From Trebouxia sp. TZW2008 (Eukaryota > Chlorophyta > Trebouxiophyceae > Trebouxiales > Trebouxiaceae): 64,000 bases of DNA. Of this stretch, positions 1 through 14,271 are shown piece by piece. Below the pieces are notes generated by a model. That model did no database searches. It was not told the origin of the DNA and was given only the letters and a program-made list of their open reading frames with translations. Within the stretch, counting starts at the first letter, position 1. Each line of letters opens with the position of its first letter. Position numbers and translations under genes: made by a program. The stretch is taken from contig BDIU01000324.1 of the NCBI GenBank assembly GCA_002118135.1, positions 62,001-126,000 of the forward strand. Direction: 5' to 3'.

Positions 1-1906
<1,906 letters not shown>

Positions 1907-2468
1907 AGTAATCATGCTGGCCGCTTTCTCTGCATCGTGGATAGTCTTTACCGTCCTGCTCAGTCAGATTGATTTAGCTGTGTACCCCTCCTGCTTTGTG
2001 TAACACGAATTAAAAACACTCATGCAGCTTTAAGAGTGGTTTTGCTTGGGCTTCCTGTCGTGCCTGCAAGTCATTTGTTTGATTGCAGCATTGTTGCAGC
2101 GCTCAGCCAGTCACAGGTCAGTCCTTGATCAATGTCAAAGGCTAGTGTCGTCCTATTTGTCCCACCAAAGACCTGTGGTGCCAGTTGCAGTGAAAGCCAG
2201 TGGCCATGGCTGTTTCATTTCAGATACTGTGGCGCCTCTGAAAGCTGATGGCAAAACATCCATCAGCATTTCGTGGATGGTGCTCGTGTCAGCTATCATT
2301 GCTGCTCTTGAATGAACCTCCACACAATGCCTGCATCCGCATCCACTTCCTAGGATAACTCCTGAGCAGCTTGTGCACAGAACAGGCTACAAGACTGGCT
2401 TTAGCGGCAATACAGGATTCATGCCCTGTGCAGATGTCAACCAACAATACTGCAATAGATCAGTGCAG
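1907..2468. other. Convergent intergenic region between VPS4 and GT61 gene
   Basis: This stretch lies between the 3' ends of two converging genes. It contains the VPS4 TGTAA signal at 1999-2003 and a short A-rich run after it. I see no coding exon with family similarity. Confidence 0.5.
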
Positions 2469-5400
2469 TCAGTAAGCTGCCTGGATGCACTTAGATCTGC
2501 ACAGCACGCGTGCCACCGCCAGCAGCAGAGCAACAGTGCTCAAGGTGGCAGCATACCTAGAAGAGCATTCCTCTGGGGTCCAGTGTGCATATCGCGCTTC
2601 ATCTTCATCCGCATACTGAGCCCAGCGTGGGTGCTTTGCACGCCAGGCAAAGTGGTGTATGTCCCCCACTGAGCTTGTAGCGTTGAAGTACACCTCACTG
2701 ATACCCTTCCACTCCCAGTTGTATGCCAGCATTTCAAGAACAACAGCTCCTACGTCAATGAAATGTTGATGGCAACCAGCTCTATTAAGAATACCAACAA
2801 AAGACAGGTTACACAGTGTGTGCAGCACACAGCTGCTCAGTGGACACTGCACGTTCCTTGTCTATGCAATGCTTTGCGTCATTTGGTCAGAGCTAGTCAT
2901 TCCAAGCATTGGCTTACCAGGAGGTAGGAAGACAGCATTGGCCAGCATTGGTCCATGACGGGAGACCAGCACCCCAGTCTTTGACATGACAGACACAAAG
3001 GATGCAAAACTGGCTCCTGCAAGCCAACACAAAGCAGTGACTGTTTGTACGCAGACTGACATGACAATGCATCTTCAGATCTATTGAACGCGTGACCCAC
3101 TACAAGCAGACAGTAGACAGTTAATGATCTAGCTGGTCAATACAAAAAATAAAATAGGTGATATAAACTTAATAGTTATTATACTATACACATATTGTAC
3201 TATACAGGCTGGCACGTAATGCAAATTGCAACAACTGTCTCAATTGCATTAGCAAAACACAGGCATGCTGTAGCGGAACCAGGTGCTACAAGCCTCAGCT
3301 GAATGTCAATGCAGGGCATATTTACACAGAGGGTGAAGAGCGTCATGCATGATTTGCTGGCATGCGCAAGGCCTGGCTGCATACCTGCAGTTGCAGAGTA
3401 TGGGCGCACTCTCATGTCAAAGGCAGTGGCGATGTCATCCAAGCTGCCCAACAGCTCATCTCTGTTCACAACCTGCATGCATGGTCAGCGGTTTCAGCCA
3501 TGCATGTATGTCAATGTTTGCGCACTGTTGAGATTTGTCACAGCCTCAAATGCTCTTGTGAGCTTGTGAGTTGGCTTTCTGCGCCTTGAAGTCTTGTTGA
3601 GAAGCATTTGTGTCTGCTGCCAGGAACACAAACAAGCTCCCCAATGCAAGAGGATGCTCTTGACTTGCGTCAGACAGCTGCTGCCTGGCATTGATCATGA
3701 AACAAAACAGAGTTCTGCTGACTTCTGCACAGATCGGCTGATGATTGTGCGTGGGGACAAGCTAATCAGTGAAATCAGTACAGTCACCATTTCGCCAGTA
3801 ACAGCTGACAGCAGGGTGATGGTGCGGGGGGCACCCCCCAGCTTCCAGGGCTGGGGCATCTTCAAACCGGCCTCTCTGTAGGCAGCTTCTCGGAACTGCT
3901 GGCCATGCTCAACAGATGCGAAACCTCCATGCCCTGCTGGATGTGTATACCTGCAACACATCTGTATCGTCCAGTGCACAGCCCACAGACATCTGCATAG
4001 GCATGTAGAGATCTTCTTGCAGTCTGCAGCAATGCTATGCATGCTGTTGATTGCAATTATACCCTGGCCTTTTCATGGTTTCTGCAAGACATTGACGCTG
4101 CAGGCAAGCACCTGTCTGCTGCTGCCAAATCCACAGCAATGAACTGCGACAATGTTGGGGCCTGTGCTTCACAACATTCCTGGCTTATGCCATGTGCGTT
4201 GTCCATGTGCATGTACGGCAGCAGAATGCTAGCCTCAGCACATTGACTGACCAGGAATTTGATCTAGCGCACACCTGTCGTTGACTATCAGCACGTTCTC
4301 CATGCCAAGCCACATTCTGGTGTCCATAGTTTCAAGCTCATCATAGCACAAAATCTGCGGCAAATCAAGCCCTGGCGGCAGTCCGGGAGCCAAGCTGATG
4401 CGCAACATAGCTTGCAGCCAGTGGAAAGCCTGCAGCATGCAAGCATTATCAGTGGATCACTGCACTCTTCAACGTAGTGATAAATGTTCTGAAACACTCG
4501 CTTATCTTGTCTGACACATATTGCATGGGACTGAATTGCCCATGAGACCATGTTGGCAGTGTGAAGCCTTCCTTATTTTTCAAATTGCAGCAGCGGCCAG
4601 TGGATTCAAGTGACAGCATGCTGACAAGCTCTGACCAAGCTGAAGGCCAACAGTGTTCTGTGGTGGGGGTTCATGCGTCATGCGTGTAGTAGAGACAATA
4701 TTGCATGGCTGACAATTCTGTACCTGTAGCTGCTCGCGCCGTATGTTGCTGAGCAGTAGCCTGTCAATATGCTGAGAGGCACCCAAGACCTGTTGCTTCC
4801 ATGCACCAGTCACAAGTGTGCTGTAGACAGGTAGCAACACCTCTACCCAGTGGCCCATGTTGTCTGGAAAAGCTGGAAATGGGAAGTCAATAAGCAGAGT
4901 GTTACCGCTCCACCAGCCTGTCTACACACAAGAATGCCTGAATAACAGAAACTGCTGCACTTTGATGCAAGACCCCTTTTGTTGAGCGTGCTGTACATTG
5001 CTGAAGATCAACTGATGCACATCTGTGAGTCAGCACAGCTCAGACAGGTATGCGACGAAGAACATGTGTTGCACAATTGCACAGCATTTGCAACCTGCCA
5101 AACCCTTTGCGTCCTGCAGTCTTTCCCTGCTGTACTGGAGACATGCACAGCAGGGAAAGACTGCAGGACGTAAACGCATGCACTTCTTGGCCAATGCAAT
5201 TTATGTTGACTGCTACGTTGTAGACATACCTGCACATGTCGATAAAAGACAGCTGCATCAGCAACAGGCATCTCAATCAGCATCATGTTCAGGGTCATGT
5301 CTGCTTTGACTGGGGTTGCATTATCATTGCTGGTTGCCATACATCGCACAGTGTAGAATCGCTGCGCATGGAACCTGAGACACATGAGATGGTGACGATG

Positions 5401-5717
5401 GCAGCAGATGGCGTTGATTTATGCGCAGCAGACATGTGCACCCACCAGAAGTTCTGATAGATTCGGAATTCACCGTCTGCGTCCACCATATTGCTGCCAA
5501 GCTTGACTGTAGCAAATTGCTGGGATGTCATTAGTGCTCAACATTGGATCTCAGCATCATGGTCCCTTTAATGCATACCTTGGTCGACTGGGAAGTCACC
5601 ATACCACCAAACCTTGGGGGCAAATGACGCTTTCGACTCTTGCAGCAAAAGCCACGACAGCAGCAGGGTAGCCGTTCGAAACAAGAACGTCATCTTTTGA
5701 AGTGTTACGCTCAGCAT
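2469..5717 (-). CDS. GT61/EOGT-like glycosyltransferase (DUF563)
   Basis: Probable Golgi or ER-lumen glycosyltransferase of family GT61, whose members transfer xylose, arabinose or GlcNAc. Ten exons join in phase to 422 codons: 5579-5717, 5446-5506, 5230-5374, 4724-4921, 4275-4429, 3788-3950, 3385-3472, 2918-3016, 2557-2749, 2469-2496. The start at 5717 gives a hydrophobic N-terminal signal or anchor (TFLFRTATLLLSWLLL). Family marks seen: PDNMGHWVEVLLPVYSTL, DELETMDTRMW, an HGPMLANAVFLPPG block matching the GT61 HGAGLTHALFLPPG motif, and YNWEWKGISEVYFN with GDIHHFAWR near the C terminus. HG-A in the motif is replaced by HGP. The acceptor substrate cannot be told from sequence. The last two exon joins are the least certain part. 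Confidence 0.82.
5110..5170. repeat. Perfect 24-bp inverted repeat (hairpin) in a GT61 intron
   Basis: Arms 5110-5133 and 5147-5170 are exact reverse complements (24 of 24), separated by a 13-base loop. The hairpin lies in the intron between GT61 exons 3 and 4. Each arm contains CTGCAG and, on the right arm, CAGCAGGGAAAGACTGCAGG. Transcripts from either strand would fold into a strong stem. Confidence 0.95.
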
Positions 5718-6423
5718 GATGTCCCCTTGACCGGATGCAGCAGGCCAACGCAAAGCTGATCACTTCGCAGCATGAACGCCGCAGCTTTCGTCAGACCAAG
5801 CAGACGACTTCCAGACCCCCCGATGCGAGACGCATCATAATAGGACCGAATACTGCGAGACCCAACGCTCGAAGGCACCGTACGTTTGCGGAAACCTAGT
5901 CAAAGTGCGCGTTCGTGTTGGTAAGCCGGCACTTGACAGAATTCCCACCGGCAAACAGCCGCGCGCTTATACAAACAGTTGCGTCAAGCCTGACGCAGGT
6001 TGTTTCGGCTTTGTGCTGAAGTCCTAATCTTCGGGGTGCATCTTCCCGCGGGGCTGATCTCAAAGTTTGTGATGCGACCTGCCCTGGCACCTGCAAGCGT
6101 TATTCCTTTTGCATAATTCCGCTCACACCCTTTGCGGAGCGTTCAAACTCGTGAATCTCGTGCGCTGATGTTTCCCGTCACTGTACGCTGTATAATGGTG
6201 GCATGTGGCGGCACATGTCAACGTTACAAGGGGTCCGTTTGACTGCACTGATCCGCTCGTTCGCCACCAGGCAAAATATAGTGCCAATGTCACCCGGTCA
6301 CAACAAATTAGAACGCGTCTCATCGACCGATGCGCCGCAGCCTTACGACTATGCAAGTATTTAACCGCACGAATCTGCTGAGAAGAGCGTGCCAAGAGTT
6401 TGGCACTGGCTGAGGCTCTCAAG
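5718..6423. promoter_or_regulatory. Divergent promoter region, GT61 gene / membrane-protein gene
   Basis: About 700 bases separate the two head-to-head start codons. The stretch has more CpG than the surrounding introns, which fits promoter DNA, but no TATA box or defined operator is evident. Antisense reading frames of 66 and 99 codons here show no family features. Confidence 0.5.
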
Positions 6424-9400
6424 ATGCAGCATTCTGAGCAGAAAGCGTTCGAGGAAAAGCTTGCGCAGCTTGAGTCACTGGACGGGCCAAAGGGTCCATT
6501 TGCTAAAGCTTATGATGCCACTCTGCGTTTCCTCTGGTGGATTTGCTGCTGCTTTTGCTTTGCCACCAACCCAAACAAGCCAGAAACCAGGCATCCTTGG
6601 GCTGTGACCTCTGAAGACGGTCATATTGCAAGACCAGCTCATCTGAAGATCTCCACAAGTGACAAGCGAGCTGTTGGTATGGTTCACATTACATACCACT
6701 GTTGTCAAAAGCAACTTTACTTTATGCTGAGACAAACTCTACTTCTCTGCAGAGGTCAAAATTGTGTATGCAGTCAATCCAAACATGTCATCTCAGCTGT
6801 ATGAGGTGGATGTGTTCATGTTCTTTCTCAAGGATCTGGAAGCAGTGTCAAACAATTTCTACCATGACTTGTGGCAAGTTGCCAGACTACACACCCCAAA
6901 GGCAAGCGGGCCGCGGCAATGTTGTGACAAACAGGCTGTTGCTGCTGCTTCTGCTGCTGATACTGCTGCTGGTGCTGACACACGTTGCTGTCTGCTATCC
7001 AGATTTCATTGGCCATGCTCGCCGCAGACTCTTCAGTTGGCTTCACAGGCCTGATTGCGCAAGAGCTGCAGGTGACGTTACTTGTCTGTGCAGTCTGATG
7101 CCTCATTGGTGATGTGAATGAGCACTGCTCGATTGCCATGTGCCCAGTACGGCTTGCATGCTGGACAAGTGCTCTTATTAGCTGATGAACAACCACTTCC
7201 TTTGTTGTTGCCGTGAACTTAGACACACAATGGTGAGCGTGTCTTGCAGTACATTGCAAGAAAAAGGGCAGCTGGGGAAGAGGGGCAGTGTGTCCAAGTG
7301 CAGGTGGACAGCATTGTACAGCAGCTGAGATTGCATGTAAGATGCTGTCAGCACATGATTGCACATGCTGTAGAGCCTCTCGGAGTGTGCACGCTGACTG
7401 AGAAGTGCCATGTTACTTGTTGTCAAGCAATCATGGCTGCTGGCAATGTGCAATGCTTTGCAGCTATGATTTGACAAGTCATGTTGTGATGTGCAACACC
7501 ATCAAGTCCAGGAGCACAGCTGAAACACTCGTTGCCTGATGTTGCCTGAATGCAACATGCCTGCATCAGTTAACAAGCACTAGGCTTCATCAATTTTTTT
7601 TTACCTGCCTGATCAATGAACGCTCTTCATGTCTGCCATCATGTCAAAATGAACAGTGCACGCCAGGTGACACTGCCAAGACTCTGCATTTGCTGCATGC
7701 TGTGTCAGCATATGCCCTCACAGAGGCATCCAACCTCATGTGCAATGACTGTGGATACGCTGTTGCAGGTATGCATCTTCAGAAACTCTGTGAGGCGTGC
7801 CCTGAAGGGTATCAGCCAGGCTCTAGAGAGGCTAGAGGGCAGTCAGGCAGGGGCAGCGCAGACTCTGCAGGCCTGCAGAGCTGTCACTACTGTTGTTGGT
7901 CAGATTGCCCAGACAGTGCACAGGCTGCAACAGGCAAGCGTCTTCATCTGGCTCTCTGCCTTAAGCTCTTGCTGTAAAAGTAGAAGTCGCCATTGTAGGC
8001 AACAGCAATGACATCCCTTTTGGCTGCTCCTTTGTTGATGGATCTGTGCATCAATATCAATGACGAATCTATGGTAGAGATTTGCAGACACACCTTTGGC
8101 TGGCCCATGTGAACAATATTGCTGCCAAGTCTCGACCGGCTTTATCAGCATGCAACTGTCCAAGCATTCACAGCAGATTGTCTGCCTTGCAATGCAATGC
8201 AACAGACCTGGCTGCAGGTGTGTTTGCCCTGTGAAGCCGCAGACGCACCAGATGCTGTGAAGACAGTCTGGAAGCTTGTGGATGAGTACACGCTAATGGA
8301 GGCTGAGAGGGCAATGCTCAAGCTGATGCGAGGCCTGGACAAGCACCTCAAACATGTCAAGCAGACCACAGCTGCAGCTGGCCCAGACATCACTGAAAGC
8401 CCCAGCATCACAGCTGTGGCTGCTCAGCCTGAAATGTGCAGGGTTTCACCCACAGCTGGAATTACAGAGGAGGCAGCTGCAACTGCAGCCCTTCAGCAAA
8501 TTGCTGATGTTGAGCAGAACGACATGCAGCGCAGTCAAAGCAGCGCACAGCCTGGCCTGCAGGGCGCTGCATCCATGTACAGTGGGCAAGATCCACAAGC
8601 TTCTGCCTATGCAAATGCCACCAGTCCACAGCAGCAGCAGCAGCCGCAGGCAAATTTGAGCAGCCAATACAGTTATGCTGGCACTGCCCCTAATCAGGGA
8701 TTGTTTGAGGACATGGCTGCCGGAGAGGGCACCAGGGCAGATCAGGATGGCAGCAATCAGCAGCTTGCCAGCGTTGTGCTCAACCAGCAGCAGCCTGCTT
8801 GGCCTGTGGATAGTCAGCACCGTCTTGTTGCCAGCACCAGCGGTAATATTGATGGCAATCGACAAGCAGCGGCAAACCAGCAGTCAATGACTGGTGTATA
8901 TGACTTTGTGCAGAGGCCAGCAAACGACGTGCAGGATTCCAGACATGCTATACAGGATCTGCCATCTCAATCTCAACATCAGCTTCACGCTGACAGCAAT
9001 GATCAGTCAGCGCAGAGGCTGTTTGCAAGCATATCAGGGTCAAGACAGGTCACACAAGACATCCCATCATGGCATTCTGGCTCGCAGCATCAACTTCATG
9101 TTGGCAGCAATCACCAATCAGGGCACAGGTCACCTGGAAACATTGCAGGGTCTAGGCAGGTCACACAAGGTATTGCAGGATCTAGGCAGGTCACACGAGA
9201 TATCGCAGGGTCAAGGCAAGTCACGCAAGACGTCCCATCATGGCATTCTGGCTCTCAGCATCAACTCCATGTTGACAGCGATCATCAGTCAGGGCAGAGG
9301 ACATCTAGGAGCATCCTAGCATCTGGGCAGGTCACACAAGATATCCCAGGATCTAGGCAGGTCACACAGGACATGCCATCACGGCAGTCTATCTCCCTGC

Positions 9401-12400
9401 TAGGTGCAACAGGGGACTCATCAGTTTCAGTAAGAAAGTCTGCCAGCAGGAAACGGGACAAGCTTGAGTACCGGCTGAGCCAAGACGATGTGTACAACCC
9501 AACTGCAGCGGAGGTTCAAGCTCTGCTACACAGCCATGTGGGCAACAGCTCCCAGCATTCAGGGCAGTTGCCATCATCAAATTTTGCTGCTCTCAATGGT
9601 TCAACAGCAGGCAGTGGGTTGTCTTCTGCATTGGCTATGTCAGCTGCCACAGGCTATGCGGTGAGCAGCATGTTCACCAACCCTCTCAGCACCCCCCTGG
9701 GGCTGGAGAAGGGCCAGGAGGAAATGACCCTTCAGGCTGAGGATGTGAGCATGCTGCCTCTGATCCATAGGGTGCAAGCTGTGCAGGTAATCATGGACAC
9801 ACTGTCTGCTGTCATAAATCGTGAAGTGCGTTCCACAGTGCAAGCTGTGCAGGTAATGACATGTACACTGTCAGCCATAAGCAGTTGCTGCCGCCAGTGT
9901 GTTCAAGATGGCAGCAGATGCCCAATTGTGTGCAACTCACTGATGGAACAATGAGGCGCACCTTGTGGACGGTGTTTCCATAGAATACAGAGCTTGCTTG
10001 GCCTCTGTACAATCAAGTAGTTTGACATGCTTGTGCTAGCACTTTGCATTGACTATGCGACATGCGATGCTTTGATGACATATGTTGCATGGCAGGTCGT
10101 TGCATGCAGTGTGCACATGGATGCACACCAACAAATGCTTGATGAAGGATTGGGTGGTGCTGCAGGATGTGGCAGACAGTGTTGATTTGTCAAGTCATGA
10201 AGACAGTCAAGCAGAGGTGCAGGCCAGCTTGCAAGTCGGGGCAGATGCTCGACAGCTCATCATGGAAGCTGTCATGCATCTGCAGGTATGTTGGTCACCT
10301 GTTTTTAGGGATGTGACTCACAGCAGTCTCACCAGTCTGCTGTGGTTATCATTGCTTGCAATGTCGACTGCCCAAACCAATGCTTTGTCAAGCTTTAGGT
10401 TGTCTGCTACATATACAAGGCAAGAACAAGCTCTGCAATAAAGCCCCAACTGCTACCTGCCGCTTGATCCCATGTTCATCTTTGCTCAGCTTTAGTCCAA
10501 TAAGCAGAAGCCTCAAGCATGCTATGTTTGCTGACAGCAGCCAGGGACCTTGCAAATTTTGGCACAATCTAGCGTCTCACCCACCCAAGCCGTTCAGCAT
10601 GCAACAGCATAGCTTGTCTGGAGAAAGCAGTCTAGTGATGCAGCTGTCTGTGTCTGAGGACCCCTCACAGAGACTCTAGAACCTGGCTAGCTTGTATGTC
10701 AAAGTTTGGCTGCTATGCCACAAGAACATGGGCCCAATTTGATGAGGACTTTCGAGTCAACTCAGACCAAGCCCAAATGATGTGTGTTGCCAAATGCATG
10801 ACAGCTGCGTTTTGAGCTGCAGGATGAGCGCAGACGCCGCGGCTATGACGAGAGCATCATCATCCCTAATGACCCCAGCTGCAATGAGCAGTATACCAAC
10901 CGCATCAAGTGCCTCAAGCACAACGCCAGGGCCGCCGTAGTGCTGCGACCACAACTGCTAGCGCAGAGTTTCCTGCTGGCTGATCTGGTGGGCATGACAG
11001 TGGCTGGCCTCGCTATGTGTGTGGCTGTTGGGGCAATCTATGTCGCTACAAGATTCACCAGGAATCAGCTGTCTGGGGTGTATGTGATCATCATTGTGGT
11101 GGGGTACATGCTGAAGGACAGGATGAAGGAGTGGGGCAAGCGATACCTGCAGCCTGCTGCCATGAAGTTTGGCTTTGAGTTCCCTGACCGCACTGTTAAG
11201 GTACAGCAAAGTCGCTGCAGTCACAACTGATACAAAGTCAAGATCTTGATATGTATCTCTGCATTTTGAAAGGAAAGCGAATGGCGCTTGCTCAATGACA
11301 AATGATTGGCTCGTTGCTTCTAAGCAATAACTTTGATCCTTTGCACAAATTCCCTGTTGTTGGCAACTGACTCACGCTGGCAGATGTAGCAGTCAATATG
11401 TAACATGGGACCATTGTAGCGATCAACCAGTCAATCAATGCATCGCCTGATAGAACTTACTGTCCAGGCTAGGGCGCCATATGTGACTTGTCGGTCTTCC
11501 TGCCTTGACAGCATAGGTGCATGTGTTCATCAGCAAAGGCAGGAGATCAACATACGCCTGGAAAAAGGCAGACAAGATATAAACTCTCCTGACAAAAGGC
11601 TTTCTTAGCAATTCTCCTGCTTGCAGATGTGGGTGCATTGTTTGACAATCAGTTCTAAGGCATTCAGTGATGTTTGCAGTGCTTCATGCTTTCTTTCTGG
11701 CTGACTGCTCTTTGCAGATGAGAAAGTGACGCTGGCAAACGCTTCTGAGCAAGTGAGTAATGCTCGCAGAAGCTTGGTCCTTTCTTGGCATTTGAAACCT
11801 GCCCCATCATCATCGTTTACACGCTTGCCAGTGAGGTCGTCAGACTTTGCTAGGTGCATGCAGAAGCAATGAGCAGCCTGCTGCTTGTAGATGAGGGACT
11901 TTGACTCAAAGGTCGCCCTGATATGGTGTGGTGATGTCTGCGACATAGCCGACGCCAGGGTTATGCGAATGCCGAAAATTGTTACCATTTGAGGTGGACT
12001 TGTAGATGAGGGACTCCAGGGGCAAGAGGGTGGGGCGGTGCAAGGAGTGGGTCAAAGTGGTGCCTGACACTGAAGTAGATGTGCGCGTGCTGGCCATGCG
12101 TCACAAGGACAAGGGCTACATCCCTCCTGAGCGCCAGGCACTCAAGCCAGAGAGAGTCCTTGCCTACAAGTAAGCCAATGCTGCCATTGTCTTGTTGGAC
12201 TTTTCACAACTGAACATCAGACCCTAATCAGCATTATTGAGCGTGGACCAGCAAACAACATGGCTCATGATCAGCGATGGGTGTCATAATGGAAAGAAAA
12301 GGTGTCGTGACAATAAAACGGCTCGACAATAAAATGAGTGCAGAAGATTGGTCGATGATGGCAGGAAAAAGATGAAAGTTGCCTAGAATTTGTTGGGTCT

Positions 12401-13762
12401 CTGCCTGAGGGGTGTTGACGGCCTCTAAATGTGACATATGACTGTGCATACTAAGCAACAGAAAGCACCAGCTTAGCAGTGATCACTCAGTGAGTATTGC
12501 TGTTTTGTGGCAGGAAGAAAATGGAGGTGGCGTGGAATCAACTGGACCCCCGGCTCAGGGGGGTTGACGGCCTGGACGACATCATGCGCTTTGACCTGCA
12601 GCACTTCTGCCGCCGCATGCAACCTCCTGACGAGCCACATTACAGGTGAAACACAATCAGAACCTATAATGATCACACACAAGATCTACTGCCAACGGAA
12701 TACATGTCATTTGAGTTGGTTGAGGGTTTGAACACCCCAAGATCAAGTTTCCCTTGATTGTGTGAGTGGCTAGCAACTGTTGTAAAGAGCTATGTCAGCC
12801 ATGCATCAAACAGCCTGTGCAGCGCAGCAAACCTTCCTGGTGAAGCCCGCGCTGATGCCGAGTGATGCAAACACACAGGACTGTATTGTCCAAGCCAGTG
12901 TAGAGGGTTCCAAATCACCCACAGGATTTGCATCTCATTGTCCCTTAGCTTGCTGCTGCCTTTTTGCAGTTTGGAAAGGGGTGAGGATGGCAGCATGGAG
13001 GTGCAGAAGATACAGTGCGCTAGAGTGTACCACATCAACGTGGTGCTGCGCATCCGCACCAGCGTGCAGGACACCCGCAAGGACAAGGCCTACAAGGAGA
13101 AATCCCTGCAAATCCAAAAGTATACTCTCACTCCAGTTGATATCACTGTGGCCGTGTCTTTTCAACCCTTGTAACAAGTGCGGCATCTGGTCAGGATCTG
13201 TGCAACAGCATGAGGGCTAAGTTTTGCCATGCTGATGCTATTTGCCATTGCGCAACTGTACCATCTGGTGAGATTCTGTGCTATTCTGCTGTCCTACTTC
13301 TGTGAGACCAAGCTTTGCCATGCTGTTGACATTTGTCGTGGTGCAACTGTTATTTCTCACCAGCACCATGAGAGTCAAGCTTTGCCATGCTGTTTTGGGC
13401 TGAGTAAGACCTTCCCTGCCTTCTGCGATGTCAATTCTGCCGATACTACGCACAGCAGCAGAATTGTGATCAATTATCAAGCATATGCTGGACATAATTC
13501 TTGCAGGGCACGCATCATCATGGATCAGAGCGGCATCAAGCGGCTGGAAGCAACCGATGATTCAGTGCATCTCATGGCAGATCGGCACCATGTCACACCT
13601 GGCCCTACCTGGCGTCCAGACATGCATATGTCAGCTATGCACATGCCCAGGGTGTCCATGCCACGCATGCCAACCTTTGGCCGTCATTCTGCAGCTCCTG
13701 AAGCTGCTGCTGCCGATACCCAAAATCAGAATGCGACAATGTTGCCTGAACAAAGAGTGTAG
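6424..13762 (+). CDS. Large membrane protein of an uncharacterised family, with repeat insert
   Basis: Eleven exons join in phase to 1146 codons: 6424-6676, 6753-6901, 7250-7336, 7769-7933, 8218-9786, 10166-10285, 10805-11200, 12006-12169, 12514-12645, 12970-13119, 13507-13762. Blocks such as YEVDVFMFFLKDL, FYHDLWQVARLHTP, TVWKLVDEYTLMEAERAML, RRRRGYDESI, IKCLKHNARAAVVLRP, two hydrophobic segments (LVGMTVAGLAMCVAVGAIYV and VYVIIIVVGYML) and MLKDRMKEWGKRYL resemble, from memory, an uncharacterised bacterial family of two-helix membrane proteins. Its function is unknown to me. The single 1569-base exon inserts roughly 450 residues of Q/S/H-rich repeats (8380-9700) between the helical N-terminal part and the membrane segments. 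Two introns use GC donors (6902, 7934). Confidence 0.72.
8930..9400 (+). repeat. In-frame coding repeats (SRQVTQDI / WHSGSQHQLH units)
   Basis: The membrane-protein exon carries tandem peptide units of two kinds: a long one of about 34-36 residues containing SWHSGSQHQLHVDS and ending in an SG or AG step, and a short ten-residue one of the form SRQVTQDIAG. They occur in mixed order, with two or three long and about four short copies. The frame is kept throughout, so the expansion is recent or selected. Confidence 0.9.
9772..9880 (+). repeat. Exon echo: duplicated exon end plus donor, 66 bases apart
   Basis: The last 15 coding bases of the long exon and the following donor (GTGCAAGCTGTGCAGGTAAT) occur at 9772 and again at 9838, followed by related intron sequence. 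Because 66 is a multiple of three and no stop intervenes, use of the second donor would add 22 residues in frame. Confidence 0.9.
11882..12022 (+). repeat. Exon echo: duplicated acceptor and exon start
   Basis: The acceptor and first bases of the exon at 12006 (CTTGTAGATGAGGGACT) are repeated exactly at about 11883-11899 within the preceding intron, after which the sequences diverge. Confidence 0.85.
12352..12427 (+). repeat. Ghost copy of the exon at 12514-12645
   Basis: A 70-80-base degenerate copy of the acceptor and first half of the next exon: both contain TGGCAGGAA, an A-rich AAGATG/AAAATG step, CTGAGGGG/CTCAGGGG and GTTGACGGCCT in the same order and spacing. The copy has an in-frame TAG, so it cannot be used as a normal exon. 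Confidence 0.88.
13205..13405 (+). repeat. Three imperfect intronic repeats (GCTTTGCCATGCTG units)
   Basis: Within the last intron of the membrane-protein gene, units starting near 13218, 13312 and 13378 share (A/C)AAG(C/T)TTTGCCATGCTG; the first two also share a downstream GCAACTGT block, at about 90-base spacing. No coding role is evident. Confidence 0.7.
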
Positions 13763-14271
13763 TGCAGGCTGCTTTATGTTGTCAGACTGAAAGAAGTATC
13801 TCCTTGTCTGTTCATTTATACAAAGTCTTCTGTGTCTTGCTCTAAGTAGTGCATGTTGTCAAACAGTTGAGCCAATGCTTTGTACCACAAATAGGCTGAC
13901 CCAATACTTAGGCTGTCATTTGTCAATCATTTCATGTTGCTTGAATCGCTCGACACTCTTAAATCAGTTAATGCTGCGCAATGTTTGAACGTAGCTGCAA
14001 GCCATCATGTCAGAGGTAGCTGCAAGTCATATCTACGACTTGGCAACTTAGCGGGAATCAGCTTGTCTGCTTAGAGTGGTGCTTCTGTTGTGCAGTTTGT
14101 TTAAGTCTGCATTAAGCGTGCTTGTCTCGCCAAGCAAAACTAACGTCTGCGCATTGTGTTGCTGGCGGCATATCGTGCACCCTGCCAAACTGTAATGGAC
14201 CACTCTTGCCACAATCAAATTGGCACGCTAGACGTCTAGCCTCCAGGGTGACACACATCTTGTGCACAATG
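13763..14271. other. Convergent intergenic region
   Basis: The stretch lies between the stop codons of the membrane-protein gene (+) and the RBR ligase gene (-). It is rather AT-rich, with short local repeats (AGCTGCAAGTCAT-like at 13990-14030). A TGTAA occurs near 14191 but is far from the + strand stop. I see no gene in it. Confidence 0.45.

Noticed and set aside
5110..5170. Hairpin as a bacterial-type terminator or transposon end
   Set aside because: No U-run follows, no transposase or target-site duplication is seen, and the setting is a eukaryotic intron.
6828..7364. 178-codon minus-strand frame in the membrane-protein gene
   Set aside because: It spans exons and introns of the supported + strand gene and is Q/H-rich by codon bias only.
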